The notes below the pieces were generated by a model. That model was not told the DNA's origin and searched no databases. It was given only the letters and a program-made list of their open reading frames with translations. DNA of 64,000 bases, taken from Polytrichum commune (lineage: Eukaryota; Streptophyta; Polytrichopsida; Polytrichales; Polytrichaceae). How positions within the stretch are numbered: the first letter of the stretch is position 1; every line of letters begins with the position of its first letter. This document shows, one piece after another, positions 22,603 to 34,094 of the stretch. A program made the position numbers and the translations under genes. Location of the stretch: the NCBI GenBank assembly GCA_950295325.1, contig OX485806.1, forward strand, positions 46,371,169 through 46,435,168, in the 5' to 3' direction.

Positions 22603-25600
22603 TTTGTTCATGCTTTCGTGATTTTGCATTACCGAAACCAAAAAAAATGCACAATGATTGTCCTTATTTTTTAGTGTTAATATTCAATTAATAATTATTT
22701 ATGGTTACGCAATGTTATAACTATTTAATAAGTGCGTAATATTTATGTAGGTAGATTCTTCAATAAAATAAATATTTAATTCATTAAAAATAAATATTCG
22801 ATTATTTTGATTGTTTTAATTCATGCATGCTTGTATTCATAGTTACAAATTGTTATAATCATTTAAAAAATACGTAATCACAAAGCTTGGAATTTTTTTA
22901 TAAAAAATTAATTAAAATTTAAAATTTCTAAAAAAATTCATTAAATAATTATGTTAACTCATATATAAGACGTTGATGCATTGCGTAACTGTGAATAGTA
23001 ACATACACTAAGGATTAAATATCCATGATTAAGTCGATAATTCTCATAAAATTAAAGCTAAAATAAAAAAATACAAAGTTCTATTAAAAACATCAATAAT
23101 GTTTCATATAATATAGCTAAAAACTTTAGAGTTTATGAATATATGGTAAAATAAAATTTGTATGTATTTTCTAGTCTATATTTTATTAAAAAAATCAAAT
23201 ATTTTTGTAAATTTTTCTCTCAATAACTAAACAAAATGTCTCTTATCTTATTGGTTGCTATGGATGTAGCTTGCTCAAATATTTGTTGTCTAGGTCTGTT
23301 TAAATTGATGTCGATTAATGTTGGATCTTCTAATTGTTCTTTTTCACAATGTTAGTTCTTTTTTAATACGACATAAGTTGTATAAAACAAAACAAACAAC
23401 TATTATTAGAGCTACACATTAGACCCCCACATTCATGTTTTTTAGAATAGACTCTCTATTTTTAAATATTATGAATACATTCTCAATGCGTACTTAACCT
23501 TTGATTATATTTTAGGTATATGCATTTTGATCGACTTGTCTTGTCATTTTTGTAGTGAAATATTTTTATATCCATATCAAAATAAAATAAGAAAAGTCAT
23601 GTTTTATATATGGTGAGATTCGTTGTCTTCCAATTGTGAAAACGTGTTTTTGCTATATTTTTTGCTTTGTGAATTTATTGTAAAATGAAGATTGTTGTAT
23701 GTGTGTCATATCATGAATCTTTCCTGAAGCTCTCATAGATACATCCTTAAAAATCTTTTTGTTCCCACACACATATTGCATTAAGTATACAAATTAAGTA
23801 GCAATGCTACCAAGGTACCCTTTGGGTCCGTGAGTGAGTACAAAGTAAATGTACATAAAATGAAAAATATTACCATTTAATGTAGATAAAGATTCAGCTA
23901 AGCAAAGCTAAAATCTACAAATTTAGTGTCATATACAAAATTTAATCAATTAATTTTAAAAAAAATACAAATTTAAACTAATATCCAAGTTAGACTAATA
24001 CCGGAAAAAAAATGAAAAAATGAAAAAATAGCAAGGGGCCACTTGCCCCCTTGCCAACTAGATGGCGGAAAATTAGAAAGAATTTGAAGGACTTCCATCG
24101 GAGCCACCTCGGTAAGAGGGGTGCAACCTCAACCAAGAAAACCCCTAAGCCCAAAATTTGGGAGGGGGGATTTGAAAGAATGGAACCGGTGGCGGAGGGC
24201 TCCGATCTTTTTGTAAGATGATTTAAAAACCCCCTCTCCCCACATTGCAAAGCCTTTTCTTTCTCCAACATTGGGGCAAAGCCCTACCTCAATGTAATTT
24301 CGTAACAAAACCTCTCCGTCTCCACAACATTTGGACAAAACCCTACCTCCATATAGTTAGGCATAAAACCCATATCTATTTGAAAAATGAGAACAAAGTT
24401 TTATTTTCTTTGTAATTTAGCTTGACAAAGACCTTTTCCTACCTTCTCTTAGTTGGAATGTTTGTTTGTTCACATACAAAGTTTCTTATTTTCTTACTTT
24501 AAGGCATTATAGACCTTGGCAGCTGATGACATAAATGATTAGCTGCCTACCCTCAATTAAGAATTTATTATCCTTGTTAGAGCTATTTTGTAGTTAGCCA
24601 TATCCATTTGTAATTTGTAATTTGGTTGAGATAGCAAAGAACTATGAATTTTCAAAATTATAGTATAAAATAAGGTGTTTATTTGTGTAGCAGCTATTGG
24701 ATTAGACTTGTTGTAAGACAAAAACTTCAATCTAAAAAATTATATTTTTCCAAATAAAGGTCTTCTCTAAATTTCTAAAGCCCTTTAAAATGTAAGATTT
24801 GGTTAAGTTAGAGACAAGATATTAGATATATAGTTTGCAATTACAACTGCCTAGGTGTCAAAAATTAATGTTGGAGTGTTGAGGTGAATAGATAGACCTA
24901 TTTGATATTTTCCTTCATAAAAAACTTTATTATATTTCTAGATTTGTGTTTTATGATGGATTTGATTGAAATATGAATTAAGGAGATTTGTTTTTTGAAG
25001 TTGAATTTGCTCTAGACTTGCAACTCACTGTTTGCACTCAGTGAGGCACTTGAATCCATCTCAGTCTATCTTCCTAAGCACATATTGTTCTCTAATAGAT
25101 CTCCTATATAACTTTCCAAAGGTGTGTAAAAAACCCCAATCCGAGTATTGTTTGTGGTAGTAACTTTGAACACTATAAATGTTTTGCATGTGGTGAAACC
25201 GGATAATGACCGGCACGACCACTCTGCATGTTGTTGGTGGAAATGTGAGATTAATAACCCATGAATCTATTATTATGTTATTGGTCCCATAGATTGGGAG
25301 TTATGGTTCCAATCCATGTTGAATATATAATTGGTTAAACCTCCACATCATCCGTCACCCTAGTCCCATTTAATTGCATTTTGTAGTCCATCCAGTATAA
25401 CACACTTAACTATAAAAACATAAAAAAACATATCGTAAATTTTTCTTGGCGAGATAATCCGAAACAGAATCCTAATTCGGTAGGGTGACACAACCATTTG
25501 GACTGTCATAGTCCGAAGGGTTTGGGTTGTCACTCGACCTACAAGGGACCTGAATGAGGTATTAGGAGGTTATGAGCTAAAGGGTGCACCAACCACGTAA

Positions 25601-26190
25601 GGGGTAATGCCTAATGCATGAATGTAATAAGATAGGATATATGAACAAATTGATTAAGTAAAAAAAATTACATTAAAAGTCAAACCTAAGCCAAGTCCTT
25701 TCTTTTAGGAGATCTAAACACAACTACATAAAAAAATAAGAAGAAATTGAACAGTCGATCAAACTGTCATTATTTCATGAATAGAACTAGGGGTGGTATG
25801 AGTCACATCGATTGGTATGTATTGGTTAGCCATCTCAATTCATAAGTTAGGATTGCCCTGGATCCAAGGTTGGTTCATTTGCGCTTAGACTAGGTCGTAG
25901 GTCTAGGTTAGAACTAGGTGAAAAAATGATTAATAGGTTTTAGAGACAAAATAATAAAAACCAAGGCCTAGCTTTCAAAAATGCTACAAATGCAAATTCA
26001 ATCCCCCTCCAAAAATCTAATTATCCACCTTATATACCTACCATCCCGGTCGGGCAAGGTTCAGCTTGAGCACTTGCAAGTGCATGCCACCCTTATCGAA
26101 GGACTTGTGTGGCACTTCTAGGCTCCTTTAGAGGGGGGTGGTTCAAAAACGCCACACTTTGCATCATGAGAAACTAGAATTTTTGTGTTG
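22603..26190. other. No recognised gene; AT-rich
   Basis: Very AT-rich to about 24 kb. A less AT-rich patch lies at 24020-24350, with two related segments of about 52 bp (each with CAAAGCCCTACCTC or CAAAACCCTACCTC). A frame on the minus strand at 23990-24271 is hydrophobic at its end but has no recognisable domain and no supporting structure. Confidence 0.4.
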
Positions 26191-26523
26191 TCAAACCCTT
26201 TTTTCTTTGCCCCACTTGAGTTCTTGATTCATAGAATCCATGATCTCAAACATTTTAAGTTGGAATTTAAATCCAACATCACCACTTTCTAAGTTTTTGA
26301 GTGCATTTGATAGTCTAGCCCCCGAATTTATTTTGAGACTCGGGGTATCATTTTGAAAAGAATTCTCTACTTCCTCCCACATTCCACCATCATCCCCACC
26401 ATTGTCATTAGAATTAATGGCGGTGTCGAAATCCTCATGGACATGATTCTTGTTCCGTTTTGAGCGTCGCAACTTTTTTGAATCCCCGAACTCACCATCG
26501 TCACCCGCATGTCTGGTAGCCAT
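26191..26523 (-). CDS. Putative gag-like 5' frame of an LTR retrotransposon (fragment)
   Basis: A 110-residue frame starts 33 bases after a primer-binding site and LTR end, which is the place of gag in an LTR retrotransposon. It begins MATRHAGDDGEFGDSKKLRR, with a basic patch (KKLRRSKRNKN) followed by an acidic Asp/Gly/Asn stretch. It ends at a stop with no capsid, zinc-knuckle or pol domain beyond. I do not recognise the protein family, and the call rests on position alone. It is probably a relic of a larger element of the 8.7-10.9 kb LTR family. Confidence 0.4.
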   Translation of the reverse strand: MATRHAGDDGEFGDSKKLRRSKRNKNHVHEDFDTAINSNDNGGDDGGMWEEVENSFQNDTPSLKINSGARLSNALKNLESGDVGFKFQLKMFEIMDSMNQELKWGKEKRV

Positions 26524-26555
26524 CTCTCACTAAAAATGCTAGCTCGAAAGCTGAA

Positions 26556-26572
26556 ACCATACTATGATACCA
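26556..26572 (-). other. Primer-binding site (initiator tRNA-Met-like, TGGTATCA)
   Basis: On the minus strand TGGTATCATAGTATGG follows the LTR end almost at once. TGGTATCA is the start of the common plant initiator-Met primer-binding site. It differs from the TGGCGCC site used by the 8.7-10.9 kb copy. Confidence 0.6.
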
Positions 26573-26906
26573 TGTGTTGCAACCCTTGCTAGTGTCCCTT
26601 AACTTATCTTGACTACTTCCCAATGTAGCAAGTGTCGGGAGCTTAACATGCACATTCCACACATGTGCATGGTTAGCTCCCCATACCGAGGACCTCCAAG
26701 CTCATGGCTTGGTAATTAACCCTCTTACACAAACATTGGGGATTCTCTCCTTAGTATGTAGCTAATGGTTGGATGTGGACTTCCATGCATGGAAATCCAC
26801 TATTGGGTTGATCATCGCGTTTTCGAAGCAACACGATAACAACCCAGAACATAGTTGCTAAGTATGCTCCGGGTGGGGTCGATCAGCAACGTCCCCTCAC
26901 CCATAT
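26573..26906 (-). mobile_element. Truncated LTR (3' part) of the same family
   Basis: Plus-strand reading TGTTGCAACCCTTGCTAGTG to CCCTCACCCATAT. In minus orientation this is the last third of the LTR, ending at the primer-binding site. It is cut at 26906 where an oppositely oriented LTR begins. Confidence 0.65.
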
Positions 26907-27845
26907 TATCGCGCACCTCTCCATGAGGAGTTCCCTCAACACCATGGGCACAAGAGGGACCCCGGAGTGACACCCGGGACTTGTGGCGCCATTCGTGAGA
27001 GGGCCCAAATACTCTTAGTGTGGGTGAAGGCCCCGGGCGTTGAGAACGCCTCTCACCCACGGAGACTAAGAGTCGTGAGGGTAAGGCCATAAGCTACTCA
27101 TAGCTCATGGCGGCGGAATTCTAGAATGCTAAGGAACACCTCAATCGGAGGTGCGAGCTAAGAGATATGGCAATTTGAGTGGGGCGATGTCCCGGGACAA
27201 CACCCTGGGACAGCAGTGACCTGGGAGTGGCGCCCGGGATTGCCAAGGTTTGAAGAGCCATAACTTCCTCAATACTTGCCCGAATGGGGCAAGTGAGGAG
27301 TCCATCAGCATCTACACAAAGAGCAAATGACAATAGAGTGCTCGCTTGATAGCATCAGACATTATATGTAGAAGTTATGGTGGTCTGAAGCTGCTGGGGG
27401 GGTTCTGGCCCCAGCGGCTAAGGGAAAATGTCTACTTGGACCCAACCCTTGTCAAGAGACAAAAGGATACTTGACAGTGGGGTAGGGGCCCCGCCCAAAG
27501 TCCTAGAGGTTTGTATGGGTGAGGCAGCTTAGCCGACCGACCTCCCCGGAGCATACTTTGCAATGTGCTCCGGGTAGTTGTAGTGTTGTTTTGGCAACAC
27601 AATGATCAACTCAAGAGTGGACTTCCATGGATGAAAGTTCACCTTAGCCATTGGCTACCTACTAAGGGGAGAGTCCCGAATGCATGTGTAAGAGGGTTTG
27701 GTGACCAAGCTATGAGCTTAAAGGTCCGCAGTTTTGGGAGCTAACCATGCATGTGCGTGGGATGTGCAGGTTAGCGCTCGTGGCACTTGCTAGGTTGGAA
27801 AACGGTCAATCTAAGTTTAAGAAAACTAGCAAGGGTTGCAATACA
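26907..27845 (+). mobile_element. LTR, same family, plus orientation
   Basis: About 940 bp starting TATCGCGCACC (TG changed to TA) and ending GCAAGGGTTGCAATACA. It stands head to head with the truncated minus-oriented LTR, so 26573-26906 and about 27520-27845 form a large imperfect inverted repeat. Confidence 0.7.
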
Positions 27846-28052
27846 AAAGTTGTTTTAAGGGTGCAAAAAATAGGGAGTCTTAAGTGAAAAAACTAAAAAA
27901 AAATTAGGGAAAGTAACCTAGGGCTTAATCCTTGTTAAGGGGCAAAAGTGGTTTAGAGTGAGGGTTGTTTTTGAATTAAATGGGGTTTAAGGTTTAGGGT
28001 TTCGGGGTTAAGTGGCGAGAGGGGTCCGGAGAGTTTCCAGAGTGCCTCGCCA

Positions 28053-28087
<35 letters not shown>

Positions 28088-29939
28088 AGCTGTGGAGTGT
28101 GTGGCCAGAGCGAGGCGGAAACGCAGACAACTTGGGATTCAAGATACAGGGAATTGGGTTGCAGTTGAGAGATTGGCACAAGGCAGCACATGGTTCTTAC
28201 TTCCGTTCCGAACAAGAGGTTCGGAGGAACCAGAAGTGGAGCCTGCAACCAGAGAGTTATTGCTCCACTGGGAGCCTCATTTTCGGCTAAAATGAGTCAT
28301 TTGCAGCCCTCGGAGGATGAAGAAAAATTAATTGTTGTGGCCAGGGAGGCTGCTGACCTCTTGGCTGGAAGCAGACACTCACGTTAGAATGGACATCTCC
28401 GAATCCGGGCGGAGGGAAGAATTTCAGGCAATGTAAGCAGCGGAAGGAGAGGAGGAATTCGGCGAATGCATCAGAGGGGGAGTTCGTAGCATTGTAGAGT
28501 TGCCGCGCATTGAGAGCTGATGCATTCATCTACCTGGGTTCATACACCAGCAGAGTGGAAGGGAGGAGTTGGCTACCAGAGATTTACCGTACAAGCTGGA
28601 CATTGATGAGGGGAATGGCACTCAATTATGTGGTTGGGATTCAACTATTCGATGAAGAGAGGAAGGGGAACGAGTTGTGTTGACGGAATTGAGGTGTTGG
28701 CCACAATGCCGGAGACGGCATACTGAGGTAGACTTTCTCTAAGCCTGCGAGATTCAAGGCTGATGGTTGGCTTGAGATGAAACTTGGCTGCCAGATGGGC
28801 GAGGCCGCTAAACGGAGATTTTGATCGGTGGTAGCTCCTAGACCTCTGGTTAATGGTCAGTATTCGGCGGCATTGAATTCCCACCTGGGAGGATAGATAC
28901 GTGAGTTGAGAAGAAACGCATTGAGCTGTGCAGTAAGGCCGCAGGTGTTATGGCCTGTGGCTGCTAATTCCAGGGCTTGGGACGAGTTATAACGCAGTGC
29001 GGCCGGATGGAAGGGGGTCCAGCAGAGTTGGAGGTTAATCGAAATTGAAGGTCAAGCCGAAAGCATGTTGATTCGAGACTGGAGTAAGGAGCTGGAGGAT
29101 GGTGGAAGTAGGCAGTGTGTAGTTAGTGGTTGAATTGATTAGATGATTTATAGTGAGAAGGGTGGCCAAGCCTAACTGTTAATTAGATGTTGGTGTAAAC
29201 CCAACTTAGGTTAGTGTACTGTGATAGGGTTTAGGGCTTAAGGGTGGCATGTTGAAGAATTAATGAGTGAGTGTGTGTAGTAAAGTTCACTAGGAAGAAA
29301 AGCATTTCTAAATGCTTGTAACGTGGATCATTTGAGTAAAGCTATGTGTGTGACATCTATATTGTGGAGCATTGGGTGCCGAGTTACCATGGCTAAGTAA
29401 GGCCAATCAAGTACATGTAAGCCATAGGCTTCCACCCAGACTACGACGCACAAGGGTGGAGGTTTAGGGCTCAGATATGGGTGGTATGGATTAAGGTTCA
29501 TAATATGATTTGTTATGTGCTAGCATTAAAATACATAGATCTAAAATTGCTCATTTTCATCATTGAATACTTAGTTATATTTTATATGTGGTTTGGTGAG
29601 GATCAAAGAACAAACATTATAAACACACATATTCTAAGGATATTGATCTATAGCTTCAAATATTAATAACAATATTAAATATTTTCATTTAGTGTTATTT
29701 ACAATTTGGAATTACATTTTTATATTTATTTGTATGAACATTGTGGTGGTCATTCAATATTATGTCATTGTTTGATAAATATAATTTTTTGACTTAATTG
29801 ATTGAATCTTATTTCTCAACAATTTCAACGTCCTTTGCATAGTGATGTCTATAGGTGCTACATTAAATGTTAACATGGCATTATTTGTCATTCCTTACAA
29901 ATTCAGTGGAGATTACAAATTTATAGTTGTGCAATTACT
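27846..29939. other. No recognised gene; purine-rich block to 29.4 kb
   Basis: From about 27960 to 29200 the plus strand is purine-rich, with interrupted frames. The end near 29384-29475 (CCAGACTACGACGCACAAGG) loosely resembles the end of the solo LTR at 2930-2984. It may be another LTR or leader. From 29480 it turns AT-rich with nothing recognisable. Confidence 0.3.
28056..28085 (+). repeat. (CT)n microsatellite
   Basis: Uninterrupted CT dinucleotides over about 30 bases. Confidence 0.95.
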
Positions 29940-30010
29940 GGGGAGTGCTATCATGTGAGCGGTGAGCAGTGAGCAATGAGCAATGAGCAGTGACATGTGA
30001 GTGGTGAGGA
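29940..30010 (+). repeat. Left end of the older MULE with TGAGC(G/A)G-type tandem motifs
   Basis: Start GGGGAGTGCTATCATGTGAG, then at least five variants of a 7-10 bp unit (GGTGAGC, AGTGAGC, AATGAGC). Confidence 0.75.
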
Positions 30011-30394
30011 GGGAAAGGATGTTGGTTTTACACACACTTGTATCCTATAACTGTGGATTTTTGACATGAAGTATATGAACACTATCCGTGAAAATATAAA
30101 GGGGGATGGAAAAAATTATCTTTATTTTATAAATCTACATTAGTTTGATTATGTGCAAATGCTTAGGTTGTTTCTTAAATTCAAAAGTCAATAGAAGCGG
30201 CCAACACGTTGTTAAATAAATGCTATGCCAGTAGAGGCACCTTAATGGATAAATGATCTCACTTATAAAAAACTTGAAATCCATGAAAACCAAGTTAGTT
30301 TAAAATTTTGAAAACAAAACCCATTTATTGCAATCATCTAACAATCTCCACATTGCATCCAACAAAACTGGTAATTTTTTCAAAATTCTCAAAA

Positions 30395-30475
30395 TCAAAC
30401 CAATTGTCAAATCAAATCAATTATCATATCAAATCAATTATCAAATCAAATTAATTATCAAATCAAATAAAAAAA
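30395..30475 (+). repeat. Short tandem repeat, about 20 bp unit
   Basis: Four to five copies of AAATCAATTATCAAATC-like units. Confidence 0.7.
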
Positions 30476-30774
30476 CAACACCAAAACAAATATATTCATA
30501 TACTATGGTCTTTTGTTGCCTCTAGAAAGAATAAAATCTTCAATTGTGACAAAAACCTCCTTGTTCTCGTACGAGGTATGGGTGTGGACATGGATGTTTG
30601 TGCAATAGCAATAGTCTCTGCATATACAAGAAATGCCATTGCTTTCGGAGGGGAGTCTAATGACTCCATCAACTCTGCACTGCAAACACCAATTATCATA
30701 TGAGTGAGAAATGATAAAGAAATGCCAATGAAAAAATGAAAACATTAAAAGAAAATCCAAGGAGAAACTCACGT

Positions 30775-33090
30775 ACTCAAACGAGTTTTTCTAGCCACCT
30801 TTCTGACAAGTTCTTCATCATCCTCCATGACTATGGATTGTGTTGGTGTTTGCAATCTAAAACGTTAAGCAGGCAATGCACAAAGTGGAGCGAGAATGGT
30901 ATTGAAGATTCGGGAGTCTACTTCATATGCAACAAGGTGTCGACCACTCTTCGAACACGCATAAACAGAAGCACCTACAAACACTATTGAAATAGATTTC
31001 AATATATTAGACTCTAAAATAAATTTGAACAAATGCACATAATCGTGTTACAGTTAAGAAAATGAACTTGTTGATGCAGTTACATCCACAACTACTCCGC
31101 CAGGCTTAGTTAATGATTCGATAAACATTTGATGTATGTCTCGATGTTTTTCTTGAGCACCCCGCCACGGCACTGAACCATCCATTAATTGGTCTTTCTC
31201 TGATGTGTAGTTGAAGATAATATCATCATCCTTGACACTAACACCTTCTTTGATGAGGACTTCATCTTGTTAAATAAAATGGCCATGTTACCTTTTTTGG
31301 CTCGGCGGTAAAAAAATATGCAAAAAAATTTTGACTACAAAACCAACAACATTATGGATATTAGTATACGAGTGTTTCTCACGCCAACATTAATTTTTTC
31401 ATGTAAGAAATTTGAAATAATAATCATCTACACATACCTTTGCAAATGCATCCACACCTGAGTATTGATGCATGGAGTTGATGTCTCACCAATCTCTAAT
31501 GAAATTAAATTCGTAAATTGCTGCAAATTTTTGAACATTTTTGGATTCTGACACGAATAAGAGAATGTGTGCATCATCGTGAAGAAAATGGAATGCAAAT
31601 TCCAAAATTGTTTTTATTTCATCACTATCGTGTTTATTCCATTCTGGAATAACAGATGGTGAGACAAGAGGCACGGGAAGTCCTTCAGACAAATCTGCGA
31701 TCAACAAATCGAATCCTCTGTGTGGACATATATCGTTTGAAATTTGTGTTGTACGCACATCATCAAACTGCACTCGCAAACAATAAAACAACATTAGGAA
31801 AAATGATAGCAATCTTATGTGATGATAACAAACTAACAATTAAATATAATTATTAAATCATCAAAGAAAGAATGTAGATGCTCACTTGTTTTACAAAGTC
31901 GTGAGTGAATTGATATCAATCCCAGGATAGAGGTATTTTCCAACAACACTTGAACCAACGATGAAGAAGGCCTTGCAGGTTATTGAACCACAATCAGGAC
32001 TTCTTGTGAGAAGAAGAAAACTTTGTCTACGTTGATAGGTGTAGATATACATGTTGCATCATTGGTGGTTAGATTTGAAGGTGTATGTGGAATATCAACC
32101 TTCTTACCCTTTTTACGTTTTCGGTTGTATGACCACATTTTTTTGCATGGGTTGGAAATCAATATTATTGGTTTCAATTTATCTTGCGATGCATCAAGGG
32201 GCGTACTTCCGATCATAGCCTTACGCTCAGCCTCTTCTTTTGCTGGATAGAAAGCAGCAGACCAATCCACAAACCAAGGACATTCTTGGAGAACATGAAA
32301 ATCTCAAAGTTTCAATTGTGCGGGAGTGTAAATGCAATTTTTGTGGATTTTTTCTATCCAAGCATTTAAGAAAACATGCAAAGAGAGAAATTCTATTGTT
32401 TTTTTTACGAACAATTTCCTTCGCAGATATCTGTATTGAACAATCACACATACTTAGTCTTTGCATTGCAACTAGCAAAATTGTAATGAAGATATTTAAC
32501 AATTTAAATGCGGTTTTAAAGTTCAAATTACATGTATAAAACTCTCTTCATAGCTATCTCTCCGAAAGGAAAGTCCAAAAGCTTGATGCCCTTAAAGAAT
32601 GGAGGTACTGCACGTATTAAAGTGAAGAATGCTTTATCCCAAAGCATAATACGCCATTTCTCAACATAATCAAAGGCCTTCAATATATCATTCCTCCAAT
32701 GCACTTTACCCAATTCTTTGTCAATATTCTCGAATTTTTTTACAACCTCCTCCTCCAACTACACAATGAAAAAAATATTAACATATATAAAATTAATATA
32801 TAAAAATGATAATCGCATTAAGTAATTAAGCATCTACATGTGACATGAAATTGAAATATTATAAAATACCTGAGCCCACACAGATGCTCGAGCAAGAAAT
32901 GAATCCAATTTTTTTTCCTTTACTGGAGAATGTGGGAAATGATTCGCTGCACGCAACATTGGGCTAGGATTCCACCACCTCAACCACCGCATCTTATATG
33001 TGCCATGAACTGCTGATGTAGCAATTTTTAGCAATTTTTTTAATGTCATCTCCGGTTCTGGATTGGAGTTCCAATGGGTATTGACCTGGA
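30775..33090 (-). pseudogene. Methyltransferase-like gene of the older MULE, 3' half
   Basis: Six exon-like segments on the minus strand match the inner copy in order. They are about 33085-32870 (KMRWLRWWNPSP), 32758-32531 (YVEKWRIMLWDKAF), 32345-31985 (ECPWFVDW), 31767-31485, 31270-31075 and 30985-30785. The segment at 31767 reads FDLLIADLSEGLPVP, in the place of motif IV of beta-class amino-methyltransferases, followed by a helix-strand part ending LLFV. The segment at 31270 has VPWRGAQEK and then VVVDVTAST, like the motif X and motif I order of that class. The last has SGRHLVAYEVDS. Family: DNA N4/N6 methyltransferase-like (PF01555) is inferred from motif order. Stops near 32300 and in the last exon show it is dead. 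Confidence 0.6.
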
Positions 33091-33340
33091 TAAGTATTCA
33101 AATGATGAATATGTATGAAATTTATAAAATTAATGTATGAAATAATGAAAATATGAAGAAAAAAAAATTTAATCATACAAGAACTTAAGTACAAATAAAT
33201 TCAAGTATCTAAGAATCAAAGATGTAAGTATGCAAAAAGTTAAGCACATAAAAAAATAAAAAATAAAAAAATTTAAGTATATATAAAATCAAGCATGCAA
33301 AGTTCAAGTATGCAAGACCTAAATATGCAAATAATAAGTA

Positions 33341-33350
33341 TGTTACAATC
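33341..33350. repeat. Left 10-bp target-site duplication of the inner MULE
   Basis: TGTTACAATC, identical to 44269-44278. Nine to eleven bases is typical for MULEs. Confidence 0.8.
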
Positions 33351-33470
33351 GGAGAGTGTTATCATGTGAGCGGTGAGTAATGAGCGGTGAGTGATGAGTA
33401 GTAACTTGTATACGGTGAGTGATGAAAGATTTTTGGAAATACACGCACTAGTACCCTACATCCGTGGTAT
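33351..33470 (+). repeat. Left terminal inverted repeat of the inner MULE
   Basis: GGAGAGTGTTATCATGTGAG followed by a degenerate tandem of GGTGAGTAATGAGC-like motifs to about 33425, then TACACGCACTAGTACCCTA, which the right end mirrors as TACCCTAAACCCGTGTG. Confidence 0.75.
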
Positions 33471-34094
33471 TTTAGCATAAATAATAGCTTAAGGGTTTGA
33501 AAAAAAAAATAATATTGTTGTTGGATTCAACATCCAATTGTAATATCAATGCAAGCACCTTCCAAATATTGCTTTGAACTATATTTCTAAAATTTATGTA
33601 AGTTTGAGAAATGAATTGATGGAGGTAATTAAGTTTTAGGATATAGGGTTCAGGAATAAGAGGAAATTGCTTACACAATTCAATGTTCACTAATGGTGGT
33701 AATTTAAAATGATGAATCCGAACTTTGTCACACATCCAACCAAATAATATCCAATCCAATCATATCCAATCCAATCAAACACATAGTGGATGGTATTGAC
33801 AACTACCTAAATGTCCCTAAACTAATTTAGCTTAATCATTTAGATCATCGCATTGAATCGCCTCATCATCTACATACGGGTTACGAGCAATTCGTGCAGA
33901 CATACGGCGAGGTGTTGGCGTCATTGATCTTGCCATGATTTGAGCAACATTTTCAGCATATACTGGCAAACCATATTTGGAGATGAAGTCATGTTGTTCT
34001 TTTTTCTGCGAAATAAAATCACAAGTGTTAGAGTTCTAGTGCACACATACCAGACATTGGAGGCCAAGTTAGCAAACAATATGGAAAAATAAAA

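Larger units (their letters stand above)
29940..33350. mobile_element. Older MULE copy, left part with its terminal inverted repeat
   Basis: It begins GGGGAGTGCTATCATGTGAG, which matches the left end of the inner MULE (GGAGAGTGTTATCATGTGAG), followed by the same kind of short tandem motif (GTGAGCAGTGAGCAATGAGC). It carries the 3' half of the methyltransferase-like pseudogene. The other half continues at 44269 beyond the inner element. Its own right end and transposase are not in the window. Confidence 0.7.

Noticed and set aside
23990-24338. Two overlapping minus-strand frames with a hydrophobic tail
   Set aside because: No domain, no splice context, and they overlap a two-copy repeat.
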